DNA of 64,000 nucleotides from JBAZLV01 sp964586075 (GTDB taxonomy: Bacteria > Nitrospirota > UBA9217): contig CAZPGZ010000007.1 of the NCBI GenBank assembly GCA_964586075.1, positions 1 to 64,000 on the forward strand. The letters are read 5' to 3'. The notes under the pieces were generated by a model, which did no database searches, was not told the DNA's origin, and saw only the letters and a program-made list of their open reading frames with translations. Made by a program: the position numbers and the translations under genes. Below are positions 53,403 through 63,800 of the stretch, in pieces (the first letter of the stretch is position 1; every line of letters begins with the position of its first letter).

Positions 53403-54488
53403 CTAAACAGTTCTTTGCATTTTTATGAGAACAAAAGCTGAGGTTATTGCAAAAAATAGATTTGCAAGCCATGCAGCAAGAATCGGCGGCAAGTGTCCTG
53501 AATTGCCGAGCGATTGGCCAATGCCCATCAGCGTCAGGTACGCAAAGGCAATAAGAACGGCAAAAGCGATTCCTTTTGCCGTACCGCCGGATCTGACCTT
53601 ATGAAATGAGAATGGAATTGAAATCAGGATGACCAGTAGGCTTGCAAACGGAAACGCAAGCTTGCTGTGCAGCTCAACCTCGTATTTGGCAGCGTCGTAT
53701 CCGCTTGATTTCAATCGTTTTACATAGTCCCACATTTCACCGAAGCTCATTTCTTCGGAATCTTTTACGATCATTCCCAGATCGTCAGGATTGTCCACAA
53801 TATTGAAAATTTCATTGTCGGAATTCCTGGTGCGGACAGTATCGTCTGTAATGGTGGTTGTACGGCTTTTTTTCAGTCGCCAAACTCCCTGATCCCAGAG
53901 AAGACTTTCCGCGGTTATCCGCTCATGAATGGAAAAGTCAGGGTTCAGCTTGTAAATGTTTAGACCGCGCATTTCCGTGCGGTTTGGAGATATCAGGTCG
54001 ATGTTCGCGATGCTGTTGTTCGGACCTCTGAGCCAGAGTTTTGATTGCTGGAACATGACCTGTTGCTGCTTTTTTTCAATTTCAACGGAGCGTATATACG
54101 TGGCCCGCGAGGTGCAAACTGGCATGATAAATTCGTTATTAATAAAACCAAAAATTGATACTAAGAGACCTCCGGCGAGGAGTGGGGATACAATTTTGAA
54201 CAAACTCACTCCACCCGCCCGCATGGCAATGATTTCGCTGTGGCCCGAAAGATTGCCGAGGGAAAGAAGGGCTCCGATGAGTGTAGCCATGGGAAGCGAC
54301 ATGGAAATCATGACCGGCATGCTGTAAAGAAAATAGCGTGCTACCTGCAGAAGTGTCGCGTGGTGTTTGATAAGCCTGTCTGCCTTCTGGAGGAATTCGA
54401 CGCAAAGATATACTACAAGAATGCAAAGCAGCACACCCGCAACCAGTGAAATAAATTCCTTAAAAATATATTTGCTGATCAACGTCAT
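53403..54488 (-). CDS. lptG: LPS export permease LptG
   Basis: 361 residues of the YjgP/YjgQ family: a transmembrane half with LSGHSEIIAMRAGGVSL, a periplasmic beta-jellyroll middle, then three to four transmembrane helices. With LptF and the ATPase LptB it extracts lipopolysaccharide from the inner membrane. The W-rich RITAESLLWDQGVW segment fits LptG more than LptF. A ribosome site AGGAG lies about 11 nt upstream. LptB, LptC and LptA are not in the window. Confidence 0.93.
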   Translation of the reverse strand: MTLISKYIFKEFISLVAGVLLCILVVYLCVEFLQKADRLIKHHATLLQVARYFLYSMPVMISMSLPMATLIGALLSLGNLSGHSEIIAMRAGGVSLFKIVSPLLAGGLLVSIFGFINNEFIMPVCTSRATYIRSVEIEKKQQQVMFQQSKLWLRGPNNSIANIDLISPNRTEMRGLNIYKLNPDFSIHERITAESLLWDQGVWRLKKSRTTTITDDTVRTRNSDNEIFNIVDNPDDLGMIVKDSEEMSFGEMWDYVKRLKSSGYDAAKYEVELHSKLAFPFASLLVILISIPFSFHKVRSGGTAKGIAFAVLIAFAYLTLMGIGQSLGNSGHLPPILAAWLANLFFAITSAFVLIKMQRTV

Positions 54489-54531
54489 ACCGATATCTAC
54501 TCCTGAACATTATGCATTATGTCTTATCTGG

Positions 54532-55725
54532 TTATCCCAGCAGTGACCTGTTGGTTTTTACAATCCGTTTTCGTATATCAAAGTACCATATCGCCAAGGT
54601 GTTCATAATCATAAAATTGATATCTTGCCCTTTTTTAAGAACGAAGAGAGCAGCAACAAGCACCATAAGGACATTTGGTATTAAAAAGGCCAGATAGGGG
54701 CGGACAGTGTTTGTTTCTGCGAGGTTGGTCGCCGAACCGAGGATGATGTAATAAACGAGGAAAACCAGCAAAGCGATAGCGACGCCGGCGGATTTTCCGG
54801 AGCGGCTCTTCCGTATCCCCAGCGGAGCGCCGATCAATCCGAGAATGATGCAGGCGAAAGGAATTGTTACACGCTTGTACAATTCAGTTTCAGCCGGGTA
54901 CGTTAGTTTGTTTTCTTTTTTCAGTCTGCCGATTTCATGGATAAGTTCCAGCGTTCCGAAATCGCGATAATTTCTTTGTGGGGCGCCTTTTTGTAAAAGT
55001 GCACTGCTGATATCGAGGTAGAGGTTGCCTTTGTCGAAATTCATGAATGTATAGGTTCGGTCGTCTTTCGGCTGCATGTGAATTGAGCCTTCTTGCATGG
55101 CCAGCGTGACATTGAGCGATTGCGGATCTGCAATGAGTTTTCCGTGGCGAGCCACGACAGCAAAAGGCTCCTTGGAGGAGCGCTCATCAGAGATGAAAAT
55201 CCCTTCAAGTCTGTCTTGTGATTGCATTTTGTCTACATAGATGACCACGCCGTCAAAGGTGTTGTTGAATACGCCGGGTTCTATGCCTACCATCGCCCGG
55301 GATTTGACCATGTTGAACAGGTGTGCCTTGAGGGCGGCGTCAGCGCCGGGCACCAGAGCAAGTGAGGTAATCATTGTCACGGTAAAGCAGATCAGTGCAA
55401 AAAAGAAAACGGGACGGATCATGCTGTACAGGCTGACGCAGGATGCTTTCATCGCTGTTATTTCCGAGTCAGAACTCAGCCGGGCAAACGCGGTGAGCGA
55501 GGCAATGACGAGTGACATCGGGATGGTAATGACCAAAAAACCGGGGATAACGTATGCAAATACCTGAAGAATGGACAGTAAAGATGCTCCTTTGGAGATA
55601 ACGAGATCAGCTAGTCTGAAAATTTTATTGAGGAAAAGAACAAGCAGAAGCACCGTCATGCTGAGAAAGAACGGTGGCAGCATTTCCTTGAAAATATAGC
55701 GGTCCAGTATTTTAATCGATGTCAT
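54532..55725 (-). CDS. lptF: LPS export permease LptF
   Basis: 397 residues of the YjgP/YjgQ family, with the coupling-helix motif LSSDSEITAMKASCVSL, a periplasmic domain (about 105-275), and C-terminal helices. It pairs with LptG, encoded 43 nt downstream. The upstream gene, 606 residues and unrelated, ends 2 nt before its start, so the operon runs 57548 to 53010. Confidence 0.93.
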   Translation of the reverse strand: MTSIKILDRYIFKEMLPPFFLSMTVLLLVLFLNKIFRLADLVISKGASLLSILQVFAYVIPGFLVITIPMSLVIASLTAFARLSSDSEITAMKASCVSLYSMIRPVFFFALICFTVTMITSLALVPGADAALKAHLFNMVKSRAMVGIEPGVFNNTFDGVVIYVDKMQSQDRLEGIFISDERSSKEPFAVVARHGKLIADPQSLNVTLAMQEGSIHMQPKDDRTYTFMNFDKGNLYLDISSALLQKGAPQRNYRDFGTLELIHEIGRLKKENKLTYPAETELYKRVTIPFACIILGLIGAPLGIRKSRSGKSAGVAIALLVFLVYYIILGSATNLAETNTVRPYLAFLIPNVLMVLVAALFVLKKGQDINFMIMNTLAIWYFDIRKRIVKTNRSLLG

Positions 55726-55727
55726 GG

Positions 55728-57548
55728 CTATTTTCTGATTTCCTCGAGTATGTTTATATCAAGTTTGTTCATGCCAAAATAGTCTTTCTCAAGCTCTTCT
55801 ACGTAAAACCGATCAAGGCCGCTGTTTGTCAGAAAATCCTCACGCACGCGATTGTCACGGGAGACAATAATGTGGGGAAGCAAGTTGTTAAGATAGAACG
55901 ATTCTTTTCGAATGTCGAGGATAATTTCTTCAAAAACGCTGTGTGGAATGGGCTGCTGGACGATGCCTTTTGCCTGGATTTCCCGATTCAGGTCCTGAAT
56001 GAAAATTTCCTGGTCCTCTTTCGAATTCAACTCCGCGTAAATGCTTTTAAAGCGGTCTTTGATGTAGCGGTGGATAGTAGTATAAAGTCTGTCGTCTTCA
56101 TTGATTTTGCTGAGCGATGAGGAAATGTCCCGATAGGTGGTATCGCCGGCTTTGATCTGCAAAAGTCCCTTGAATAAACCTTCAATTTTTTTGCGGCCAT
56201 AGCGGGTGAGGTATCGGTTTTCCCGAAGGGGATCGATGAACAACTCCCGAAACAGATCCGCGTGAATCTCCTCGAATACGGTTTTATTGCCGGAAAGACT
56301 GCGGATGTTGTCGTCACTCAGGGTTGCGTTCTCCATAAAAGCAAGGTTGTTGATCGTGCTTGCGGTGCTGTCGTAACGGTCGAAGTAGGTGAGTATGGAA
56401 CTCATTGATTCGAGTACGGACATGTCATTGGAGTCTCGCGCGTGTTCATCGCAGGCGCGGACGGTGTCGAGAAGAAGTCCCTCGAAGGCCTGATCTCGAT
56501 ACGTTGTGGATTTTTGTTTGGCTTTTAACAGCTTAACCAGATCTTCCAGGGAAAGGTGTCCGCGTATTTTGTCATCCCTGAAGAACAATCCTTCCAGAAT
56601 TGCACGCGTGTCCTTTACGTATTCAGGCTCTTCAACCTCTATGATTTGCATATCTTTCAGAAGGAGTTCGTCGAGCGTGTCGAACAGGTTATGCGGGATG
56701 TTGAGCCGCAGGCTCAAAGTCCGCAGGCGGGACAGCTTTGCCAGCTCGGAAGGATTCACCTCTCCTTTTTCTGATACGGCAATGAGTATGTCTTTGTATT
56801 CATCGACAATTTTTTTGTTTTCCGGAAGTTTATACATGCCGTCGATTTTAATGCGCTCTTGCTGGTAGGGGATGATTTTATATTTGTTCGCAAGGTCATC
56901 CAGAATGGTATAGGCTTCCGCAGAAAGTATTTTCTGCTCAGAATATAGTTTGTTAAAAGTATTAAAATATTCCTCGTTGTGTTTGTTCAGCAGGCGAAAG
57001 AGAAAAACAAGGGCCCGGGCATCGTCCAGTATGTCAAATATTTCCCGGCACAGTTTGGTATCGTCTGCTGCGCCGACCATTGTGCTTCGTTTGAGCTGTT
57101 TGCCGATGTTTTTGAGGATGTCTCGTTGAATTTCTTTTATCTCGGCTGTCCGGGAGGAATGCACGAAAAAAAAATAGTTTGAAACCGCATGGCCGGTGAG
57201 AAAAACGTGATCAAACGATTCCTGGCCCGCCGTATCGTTGGTAAAGGTAATGCTGTCGCTTTTGTCGTAGAAGGCGCCGTACATGACAAGCCGGTTGGAA
57301 ACATCTTTCCGCAGGAGGTCCTTTAGCGGGAGGTCGACGCCGAACATGTACTCGCACAGGCTACCGCCTGTGCCTGTAAAACTGATGCCGCCTGGTGATA
57401 TAATGAATTCGTTTCTGCCGGAGAAGAAACGGTCTCCGTCTGCAAGTGATTCATAGCAGTATCTGCTGCTTAAATCTGCGCCCGTGATGGTGACGAAATA
57501 ATCAAGATTTTCAGCCGCATTTCCATGCAGTTTGATTTCATGAATCAT
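55728..57548 (-). CDS. large conserved-looking protein, unknown, first gene of the lptFG operon
   Basis: 606 residues, soluble, mostly helical, acidic, no signal peptide and no motif I can name. The N-terminal 110 residues are beta-rich (GADLSSRYCYESLADGD, FGVDLPLKDLL), the rest helical with repeat-like leucines. A promoter TATAAT lies only 10 bp before the ATG, so the transcript would have almost no leader. Its stop almost touches the lptF start. The link to lipopolysaccharide export is by position only. Confidence 0.75.
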   Translation of the reverse strand: MIHEIKLHGNAAENLDYFVTITGADLSSRYCYESLADGDRFFSGRNEFIISPGGISFTGTGGSLCEYMFGVDLPLKDLLRKDVSNRLVMYGAFYDKSDSITFTNDTAGQESFDHVFLTGHAVSNYFFFVHSSRTAEIKEIQRDILKNIGKQLKRSTMVGAADDTKLCREIFDILDDARALVFLFRLLNKHNEEYFNTFNKLYSEQKILSAEAYTILDDLANKYKIIPYQQERIKIDGMYKLPENKKIVDEYKDILIAVSEKGEVNPSELAKLSRLRTLSLRLNIPHNLFDTLDELLLKDMQIIEVEEPEYVKDTRAILEGLFFRDDKIRGHLSLEDLVKLLKAKQKSTTYRDQAFEGLLLDTVRACDEHARDSNDMSVLESMSSILTYFDRYDSTASTINNLAFMENATLSDDNIRSLSGNKTVFEEIHADLFRELFIDPLRENRYLTRYGRKKIEGLFKGLLQIKAGDTTYRDISSSLSKINEDDRLYTTIHRYIKDRFKSIYAELNSKEDQEIFIQDLNREIQAKGIVQQPIPHSVFEEIILDIRKESFYLNNLLPHIIVSRDNRVREDFLTNSGLDRFYVEELEKDYFGMNKLDINILEEIRK

Positions 57549-57558
57549 AACAAAATAT

Positions 57559-57586
57559 TATAGCAGACCACCTTCTTTTTTCAAAA
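57559..57586 (-). promoter_or_regulatory. promoter of the 606-residue protein / lptFG operon
   Basis: On the minus strand TTGAAA (57581-57586), 16 bp, TATAAT (57559-57564). The -10 ends 10 nt before ATG 57548, so the mRNA would be leaderless or nearly so; no ribosome site is visible. The rest of 57587-57751 shows AT-rich spacer and no gene. Confidence 0.65.
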
Positions 57587-57751
57587 TAAAAAATTTTTAT
57601 AACACGGCAATAACATGCGATCTTTTTTAAGCATACTGAGAACAACGTGTGAATACATTTTCTTTCGAAGTATCGTACTTTGGTTCTGGAACCGATGAAT
57701 ACGGACAACCTGCTTCGGGTCGTTCAAGCAACGGGAAGAACCATAATGTTC

Positions 57752-57780
57752 TTGATAGCAGGAGACAGAAATCGTATACT
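57752..57780 (+). promoter_or_regulatory. promoter of tlpA
   Basis: TTGATA (57752-57757), 17 bp, TATACT (57775-57780). It lies 49 nt upstream of the tlpA ATG. Confidence 0.7.
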
Positions 57781-57829
57781 ATAGCAGCGGAAAGGTATCT
57801 GAAGGTAAGGGCGAAAATAAGCCGCTGTG

Positions 57830-58378
57830 ATGCGAAAATCGATAAGTTATAAGAAAAATTTTTTTTTGTATGTACTGCTTCTTGGCGCTGCGCTTTTTAT
57901 TGTCTGTATGATTGTGCTGGACAAACAAAGCGTCAAAAAAGTAATTGTGGCCGGAGATCAGGCTCCCGAATTTCAGGGAACATTATTGGACGGTCGCAAG
58001 GTCGGATTGCTGGACTTGCGGGGGAGGGTGGTGATGATCCACTTTTGGGCTACCTGGTGTCCCCCGTGTAGAGAAGAGATGCCTGCTCTTGACAGGCTGT
58101 ACCGTGACTTCAAAAACAAGGATTTTGAACTGATTGCCGTAAGCGTAGACGAAGATGTATCTGATGTCGTATCTGCTTTCCTGAAAAACAATAAAATAAC
58201 AATGCCTATCCTGTTGGATGCTCGAAAGAAAATTTCCGGACTCTACGGCACCTATAAACTTCCGGAAACATATATTGTTGACCGCAGAGGCATTGTTCGC
58301 TACAAGGTCATCGGTCCTCGAAATTGGGGTAAAAACGAAAATATCAGAATAATTCAGTCTGCTCTCGATGGACAGTGA
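57830..58378 (+). CDS. TlpA/ResA-type thiol-disulfide oxidoreductase
   Basis: 182 residues, membrane-anchored by an N-terminal helix (about 11-30) with a periplasmic thioredoxin domain. Redox motif WCPPC (Cys77, Cys80), preceded by IHFWAT, and cis-Pro region KLPETYIVD. It reduces disulfides, for example in c-type cytochrome maturation. ATG 57830 is taken; the GTG one codon before is in frame. A GT51 gene follows 81 nt downstream. Confidence 0.93.
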   Translation: MRKSISYKKNFFLYVLLLGAALFIVCMIVLDKQSVKKVIVAGDQAPEFQGTLLDGRKVGLLDLRGRVVMIHFWATWCPPCREEMPALDRLYRDFKNKDFELIAVSVDEDVSDVVSAFLKNNKITMPILLDARKKISGLYGTYKLPETYIVDRRGIVRYKVIGPRNWGKNENIRIIQSALDGQ

Positions 58379-58459
58379 ACCGGATGGCGTCTCTCTACTT
58401 ATTTTTTTTGAAGGAGCGAAATTTCTTACCGGATTGTGTGAGAATAAAACAAACACACC

Positions 58460-59605
58460 ATGAAAAAGTTTTTGTTTTTTGGACTGGGAATCATGCTTCT
58501 TGCCGTATTGGCTGTTTTCTTCTGGGTTATGCACGTGCTTTCCGACCTGCCCGATGTTTCTTCTTTAAAGCGATATCGTCCACCTGCCGCCGCAGAAGTG
58601 CTAGATAAAGACGGCAATCTTCTGACCCATTACTATGATGGAAAGTTCCGATTGTGGGTGCCGATTTCAAATGTACCCAGCATCCTTATTCAAGCGGTGG
58701 TTACTGCCGAGGATGATACTTTTTTCGCACACAAGGGTGTGAACTATAAAGCAACATGGGACGCACTGGTCCATGATGTCGAAAAGCGGCGGTTTGCACG
58801 CGGCGGAAGCACCATTACTCAGCAGATGATAAAAAACGTTCTCCTGAGCAAAGAAAAAACAATCAGCCGCAAAATCAGGGAGTATGTTCTGGCAACAAAA
58901 GCGGAGAAAGTGCTGACGAAACGCCAGATACTCGAAATTTATTTAAACGAGGTGGAATGGGGAGAAAATATCTACGGCGTTGAGGCCGCAAGCCGTTTCT
59001 ATTTTGATAAACACGTCGGTGAAATTACGTCTGCAGAGGCGGCCCTTCTAGCAGGCATGCTTCCGAATCCCCGGTATTTCAACCCTTACAAGAGGCCGGA
59101 AAAATCCAGGGACAGGCAGGAACGCGTGCTGTTCAATATGCAGCAGGCAAAAATACTTACCCAGGAACAGTATAAGACAGCGTTGGCCGAATCGCTCACG
59201 CTGAGGCGTGAAAGCGCTGGCAGATTTTCTATTCCCGCTCTGGGATATGGAGGCGGCCGGCCCTGCTATGAACGTGCGCTGGAACAGGCGCTTCTAACGG
59301 TCTTTGGCGACCACGTTGTGTATAGAAGCGGCAAAACAGTGAGAACAACGCTGGATAAGTCTCTACAGGCTGAATTAAACAGGGAAAAGGACAGCAAAGG
59401 GAACGGCATGCCGGAAGAAGCACTGGTGGTGCGCCAGAATGGACTCATACGTGCCTTTGTTTGCGGACTGGAAAAAGAGCAGGAAGTACGGGATGCCGCT
59501 ACTTCCCATTGGTTCACGTTCCCTGGGTATGAAGTGGGACGAATTGATCTATCCTCTGTAGAACGGGACGAAATTGTGCCTTCTGGTCAGGAAAAGTCGA
59601 AATAG
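58460..59605 (+). CDS. GT51 peptidoglycan glycosyltransferase with cut-short transpeptidase part
   Basis: 381 residues: one transmembrane anchor (about 5-25) and a GT51 domain (about 55-230) with catalytic Glu84 (VTAEDDTFF), GGSTITQQ (115-122) and EIYLNEVEWGENIYG. After it, residues about 310-350 read like the start of a class A PBP transpeptidase domain (VRTTLDKSLQ, EALVVRQNGLIRAFV), but the protein ends before the SxxK motif. It can therefore polymerise glycan strands but not cross-link them. It may be a degraded PBP1 or a normal monofunctional enzyme with an extension. Confidence 0.88.
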   Translation: MKKFLFFGLGIMLLAVLAVFFWVMHVLSDLPDVSSLKRYRPPAAAEVLDKDGNLLTHYYDGKFRLWVPISNVPSILIQAVVTAEDDTFFAHKGVNYKATWDALVHDVEKRRFARGGSTITQQMIKNVLLSKEKTISRKIREYVLATKAEKVLTKRQILEIYLNEVEWGENIYGVEAASRFYFDKHVGEITSAEAALLAGMLPNPRYFNPYKRPEKSRDRQERVLFNMQQAKILTQEQYKTALAESLTLRRESAGRFSIPALGYGGGRPCYERALEQALLTVFGDHVVYRSGKTVRTTLDKSLQAELNREKDSKGNGMPEEALVVRQNGLIRAFVCGLEKEQEVRDAATSHWFTFPGYEVGRIDLSSVERDEIVPSGQEKSK

Positions 59606-59650
59606 CAATACCCCCAACTTGCTGCTTCCTTTTTTTCACGTTGAGCAAGG

Positions 59651-60649
59651 CTAGAACTCGATATTCGGCCTGATAATGAATTGGAAGTTGTCCCTGCCTG
59701 TTGCAAGCGATCCTGTATATTTTTTTGAGGAATCCCAGACAAAACCGACAGCCAGCGCAAGAGCGATCCGCCAGCTTTCAAACGGCCATTTTTTGTCCAC
59801 TGTAAGATAATGCTGGATAGCGCTGAAGGTACGGCGGTCCATAGAGTACGTATATTCAATCCCGCTGTTGTTCAGCAGAAATGATCCCTCAGACTTATAA
59901 TCAACTCTGCTTCTCCGGAATGAAAGATACAGCACATCAGTAATGTTCGGGTTGCCATGTTCCTTAGCTCCGATGCGAAAGCTCCAATTCAATTTTTTGA
60001 CCGGTGATTTTCGGTCTCCTTTTATTTTCCACTCAATTTCCCACCAGTCGTCCTGAATCAGACGGTTATCTTTTATATGGAAGTTGCCGTAACTGATAAG
60101 GTATCCGCTGTAGCCGAGTCCCTTGGTGTCCTGAAGCCCGGGAACGGCAAAGTTAGCAACATTTCCGAAAAGAACTGAAAAGGCATACGGCTCCTCAAAT
60201 CCGGCGGTAATGGTTTTGATCCAGTTAAAATTATCGGACACTTGAGCGTCCTGGTAAAATCGTTTCCAGTGGGATCTGACATATGTTCCGAAATACGGCA
60301 GCGGATTGACGCTTGCCTCCAGTACAATGAATTGCGGAAGAACAGCCGCCCGGGAGAGCAGTGCTCCATAAATTTCTGCTTCAGTCTTTTCTCCGAGGTC
60401 AGGAATAGGTTTCTGGGTAAGAGCGATTATAAAGTCAAGGTCGGTGTAATAAGCATCCGGTTCAAAGACGAGTTGAAATCGCTTAAACTCTGTTTGGGGA
60501 GGATCTGTTACCGGTTTGCTTTCTCCTGTGCCCGGCTGATCGCCAAAAGCAGGCACTGATATTGCGAACAGCGCAATGGTAAAAGAAAGAGCAGCGAACC
60601 ATGCAGATCGTGATCGGCGCTTTCTGGCAAGAGCGATGCGTGCGGGCAT
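59651..60649 (-). CDS. predicted outer-membrane beta-barrel protein, unknown
   Basis: 332 residues: Arg-rich N-terminus and signal peptide (to about residue 36, ...VPAFG), then alternating strands, ending in phenylalanine (RPNIEF). Aromatic girdles and WEIEWKIKGDRKS-like strand pairs fit a barrel. I do not recognise the family; the motifs of outer-membrane phospholipase A are not visible. Convergent with the GT51 gene. Confidence 0.6.
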   Translation of the reverse strand: MPARIALARKRRSRSAWFAALSFTIALFAISVPAFGDQPGTGESKPVTDPPQTEFKRFQLVFEPDAYYTDLDFIIALTQKPIPDLGEKTEAEIYGALLSRAAVLPQFIVLEASVNPLPYFGTYVRSHWKRFYQDAQVSDNFNWIKTITAGFEEPYAFSVLFGNVANFAVPGLQDTKGLGYSGYLISYGNFHIKDNRLIQDDWWEIEWKIKGDRKSPVKKLNWSFRIGAKEHGNPNITDVLYLSFRRSRVDYKSEGSFLLNNSGIEYTYSMDRRTFSAIQHYLTVDKKWPFESWRIALALAVGFVWDSSKKYTGSLATGRDNFQFIIRPNIEF

Positions 60650-60803
60650 GGACGGAGCATAGCACAGAGAAAAAAAGAAGTGAAGTCCTAAATAACTAAA
60701 TCAGCAGCAACAGAAATTACACGGCAATAATCAGCACATTCGGGAAAACAGGAGAACCGTTGAAAGAAAACTATGTTAAACGGGTCTGCTGCACAACTCG
60801 TTG

Positions 60804-63800
60804 TTATACCAGCGCTTCTTCGCGTAGTTTGACGGAAACCACCCGCGAGCATCCCGGTTCCTCCATCGTAATGCCGTAGAGCGCATCGGCCATTTCCATG
60901 GTGCGTTTATTATGCGTGATGGTAATGAACTGCGAGCGGTTGCTCATTTCACGAATAAGCCGGGTAAAGCGCGTCACATTGGCTTCGTCAAGCGGTGCAT
61001 CCACTTCATCAAGCATGCAGAAGGGGCTTGGTTTGACCAGGAAGGCTGCGAAGAGCAGGGCAATCGCCGTGAGGGCGCGTTCGCCGCCGGACAGGAGAGA
61101 TATGGCCTGAAATTTCTTCCCTCGCGGCTGCGCGATAATTTCAATGCCGGACTCAAGAACATCAGTTTCATCGAGCAGGACGAGTTCCGCCTTGCCTCCT
61201 TCAAAGAGGAGCGAAAAAACCTCCTTGAACTTTTCCTGGATGGCATTAAATGCCTCGACGAAAAGCTCCTTGGTTTCTCCGTCAAGTTTTGCGATAGTTG
61301 CTTTAAGGTTGTTGATGGATTCGTTGATGTCGTTCTGCTGCGCCGAAAGAAGGTCATACCGCTCTTTCAGCTCATTATACTCCTGCAGAGCGTCCACATT
61401 GATCGGTCCCATTTGATCAATCTTATCGCGCAGCTCGGTGAGTCGCAACGCAGATTCTTCCATGTTGATTTCAAACTGGCCAAGCTCCTGGACAATGGAT
61501 TCGAGCTCAACGTGATAGGATGTCCATATCCTGTCCTTCAGATGCTCAATCTTCATGCGGAGTTCAGTGCGCCTGACCTCGCACGCCGTGAGCTGCTTCT
61601 GGGCGATCTCGATATCATTTCTGCTGTGACGCGCCTGTTCTTCCGCTGTCTGGAGCGCCTGCGTCTTTACAGTGTGAGCCTCTTGTTTGGCATTGTAGAC
61701 ATCGCGTTGTGCTTCAAGCGTTGTGATATGCTCCTTGATAGCAACCTCTGCTTCGCTGATGGAAGATTCATGTTCAAGGATTTTTGATGCAATGCCTTCA
61801 ATCTCGGCTTCACGCCTGGCAAGGCGCTCGGTCATGTCTGATTCGGTGCTTACGAGCGAGGAAAGATTGCGGGCAACGGCAGCGCATTTTTCCTGCAGCG
61901 CAGCGAGTCCCATTCTGATGTCGGTTATTTCGGCGCGTGCGGCTTCGAGATAATCTTTCTGCTGGGCTATTTCCACCTGGACCGCTTCAATGCTGGCCTG
62001 AGCGTTCGAGTGTCCAGTCTCGAGATTTTTAAGCAATTCACTTGCCTGTTCAACGCCGGCGTTTAAATCACGACGCAGCAGGTCGCGCTCCGCAGACGCG
62101 GTTTCGAGGGCAGCGGCGTGATCGTTTGTTCTGGTGATCTCATCGCTGATGGCAGAGCAGTCTTTATTTTTGTTCACCCCGTCTATTTCCAGGCTGTGAA
62201 TCAACTGAGAAAGGTCTGTTTCCTGAATTTGGTCGGCTTCAATGGCATCTTCAACGGATTTTAATTCCGATTCGAGACCAGCGGTTACGGTTTTGAGCTC
62301 CGCGACTTCGTGCTCCAGGTCTTTTATCTCGCGCCGTTTGGTCAGCATGCCGGTGCCGCCTGCTTCTACGGTGCCGCCTGTTACAGCGCCCCAGGGGTCG
62401 ACTATTTCTCCCGCTAGGGTCACGATGGTTTTGTGGATGCCGTTTTTGTTCCAAAGGGCAAGGGCAGTGTCCATGGTGTCCACGACCACGACGTCGCCCA
62501 GGAGGTATTCTGCAACATGGCTGTAATTATCGTTATACCGCACGATATTCAGGGCAGTTCCGATGACGCCGGCATTGCCATTTTTTACGTACGGTTCGGT
62601 TTTTATTTCCCGCGGTGTTTTCGGCACGAAGGTGCTTCTTCCCCCGCCCTGCGCCTTAAGATAGCTGATTGCCTTGAGCGAATCATTTTGTGAATCCACT
62701 ACGACGTACTGAAGTCGGTCGCCGAGCACAGCTTCTATGGCGAGTTCGTACTGGGGATCGGTTTCGATCATGTCGGCAACCAGACCGTGAATCCGCCCGA
62801 AACGGTTTTCCGCAGACGCTTCTTTCTGTGCCGACATGACAGTGCGAACACCTTTTTGATAGCCTTCAAGTTTTTGTTCCAACTCGAGCAATGACCGGAG
62901 GCGCGAACTCTGGCCCGCAAGCGCATTGCGTGCCGCCCCAAGGTCGGATTCAATGGTCTTTTTTCTTCCCATCGCGTCTTCAAGACGGGCGCGCAGTGCT
63001 GAGCGCTCTTCCTGTGCTGCGTTCCGGCGGCTTGCGACGGTTGCGAGTTCCTGCTCTTTTGCAGCGAGGAGCGCAGACAGCTCCGATAGTTTTGCTGCAA
63101 TCTCCTGCTTTTCCCTGATGTCCCGCTCGTCTTGCTCGCTAAGCTGGGTCAGGCGGGATTGGAGATTGGCGATTTTTGCTTTTTCCGCCGCTGATTCATT
63201 CAGGGCGTTGAGGATGCCCGCCCTTGTTTCTTCGAGAAGAAACTCTTTTTCTTTGAGTGCCTGTGTCAGGATTTCAAGAGAGGCTGTTTTTTCATTCAGC
63301 AAAGAGCTCTTTTCCTGAATTACCGCTTCCAACTCGCGGGTTTCATCCCCGTGCTGCGTTTTTTGCTCGGTTATGCGGGACAGTTCCTGCCGCAGGTACG
63401 TTATGTCGGCAAGGTCCCGGTTGCGCTGTTCGTTCAGAGAGGCAATCTGGCTCTTCGATATTTCAACGCGGTGTTCGGACCGATTTAGTGCCGACTCGGT
63501 TTCGTGAATTTTATGCTGGAGGGCCGTGAGCTCGTGTTCGGCGGAAAGGGCGTCCGCACGGGATTCTTCCATTGCTGCTTCAATTTTGCTGAGAGCTGTA
63601 TGCAGTTCTGTAACTTCATCCTCGAGTTTTTTGAATTCCCGGCTCACTGCGACCCAGTCCTGTCCCAGGTTGGAATACTCGACGGCTGCGAGCCGGTGAT
63701 CCAGGTCTTTCATTTCCGCCCGAAATTTCTGATAGCGCTCGGCTTTTTTGGCCTGACGGTCGAGTGAATTGACCTGCCGTTTCACCTCGGTAATAATATC

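Noticed and set aside
57649..57852. 67-codon frame upstream of tlpA
   Set aside because: No ribosome site, no family features, and the tlpA promoter lies inside it.
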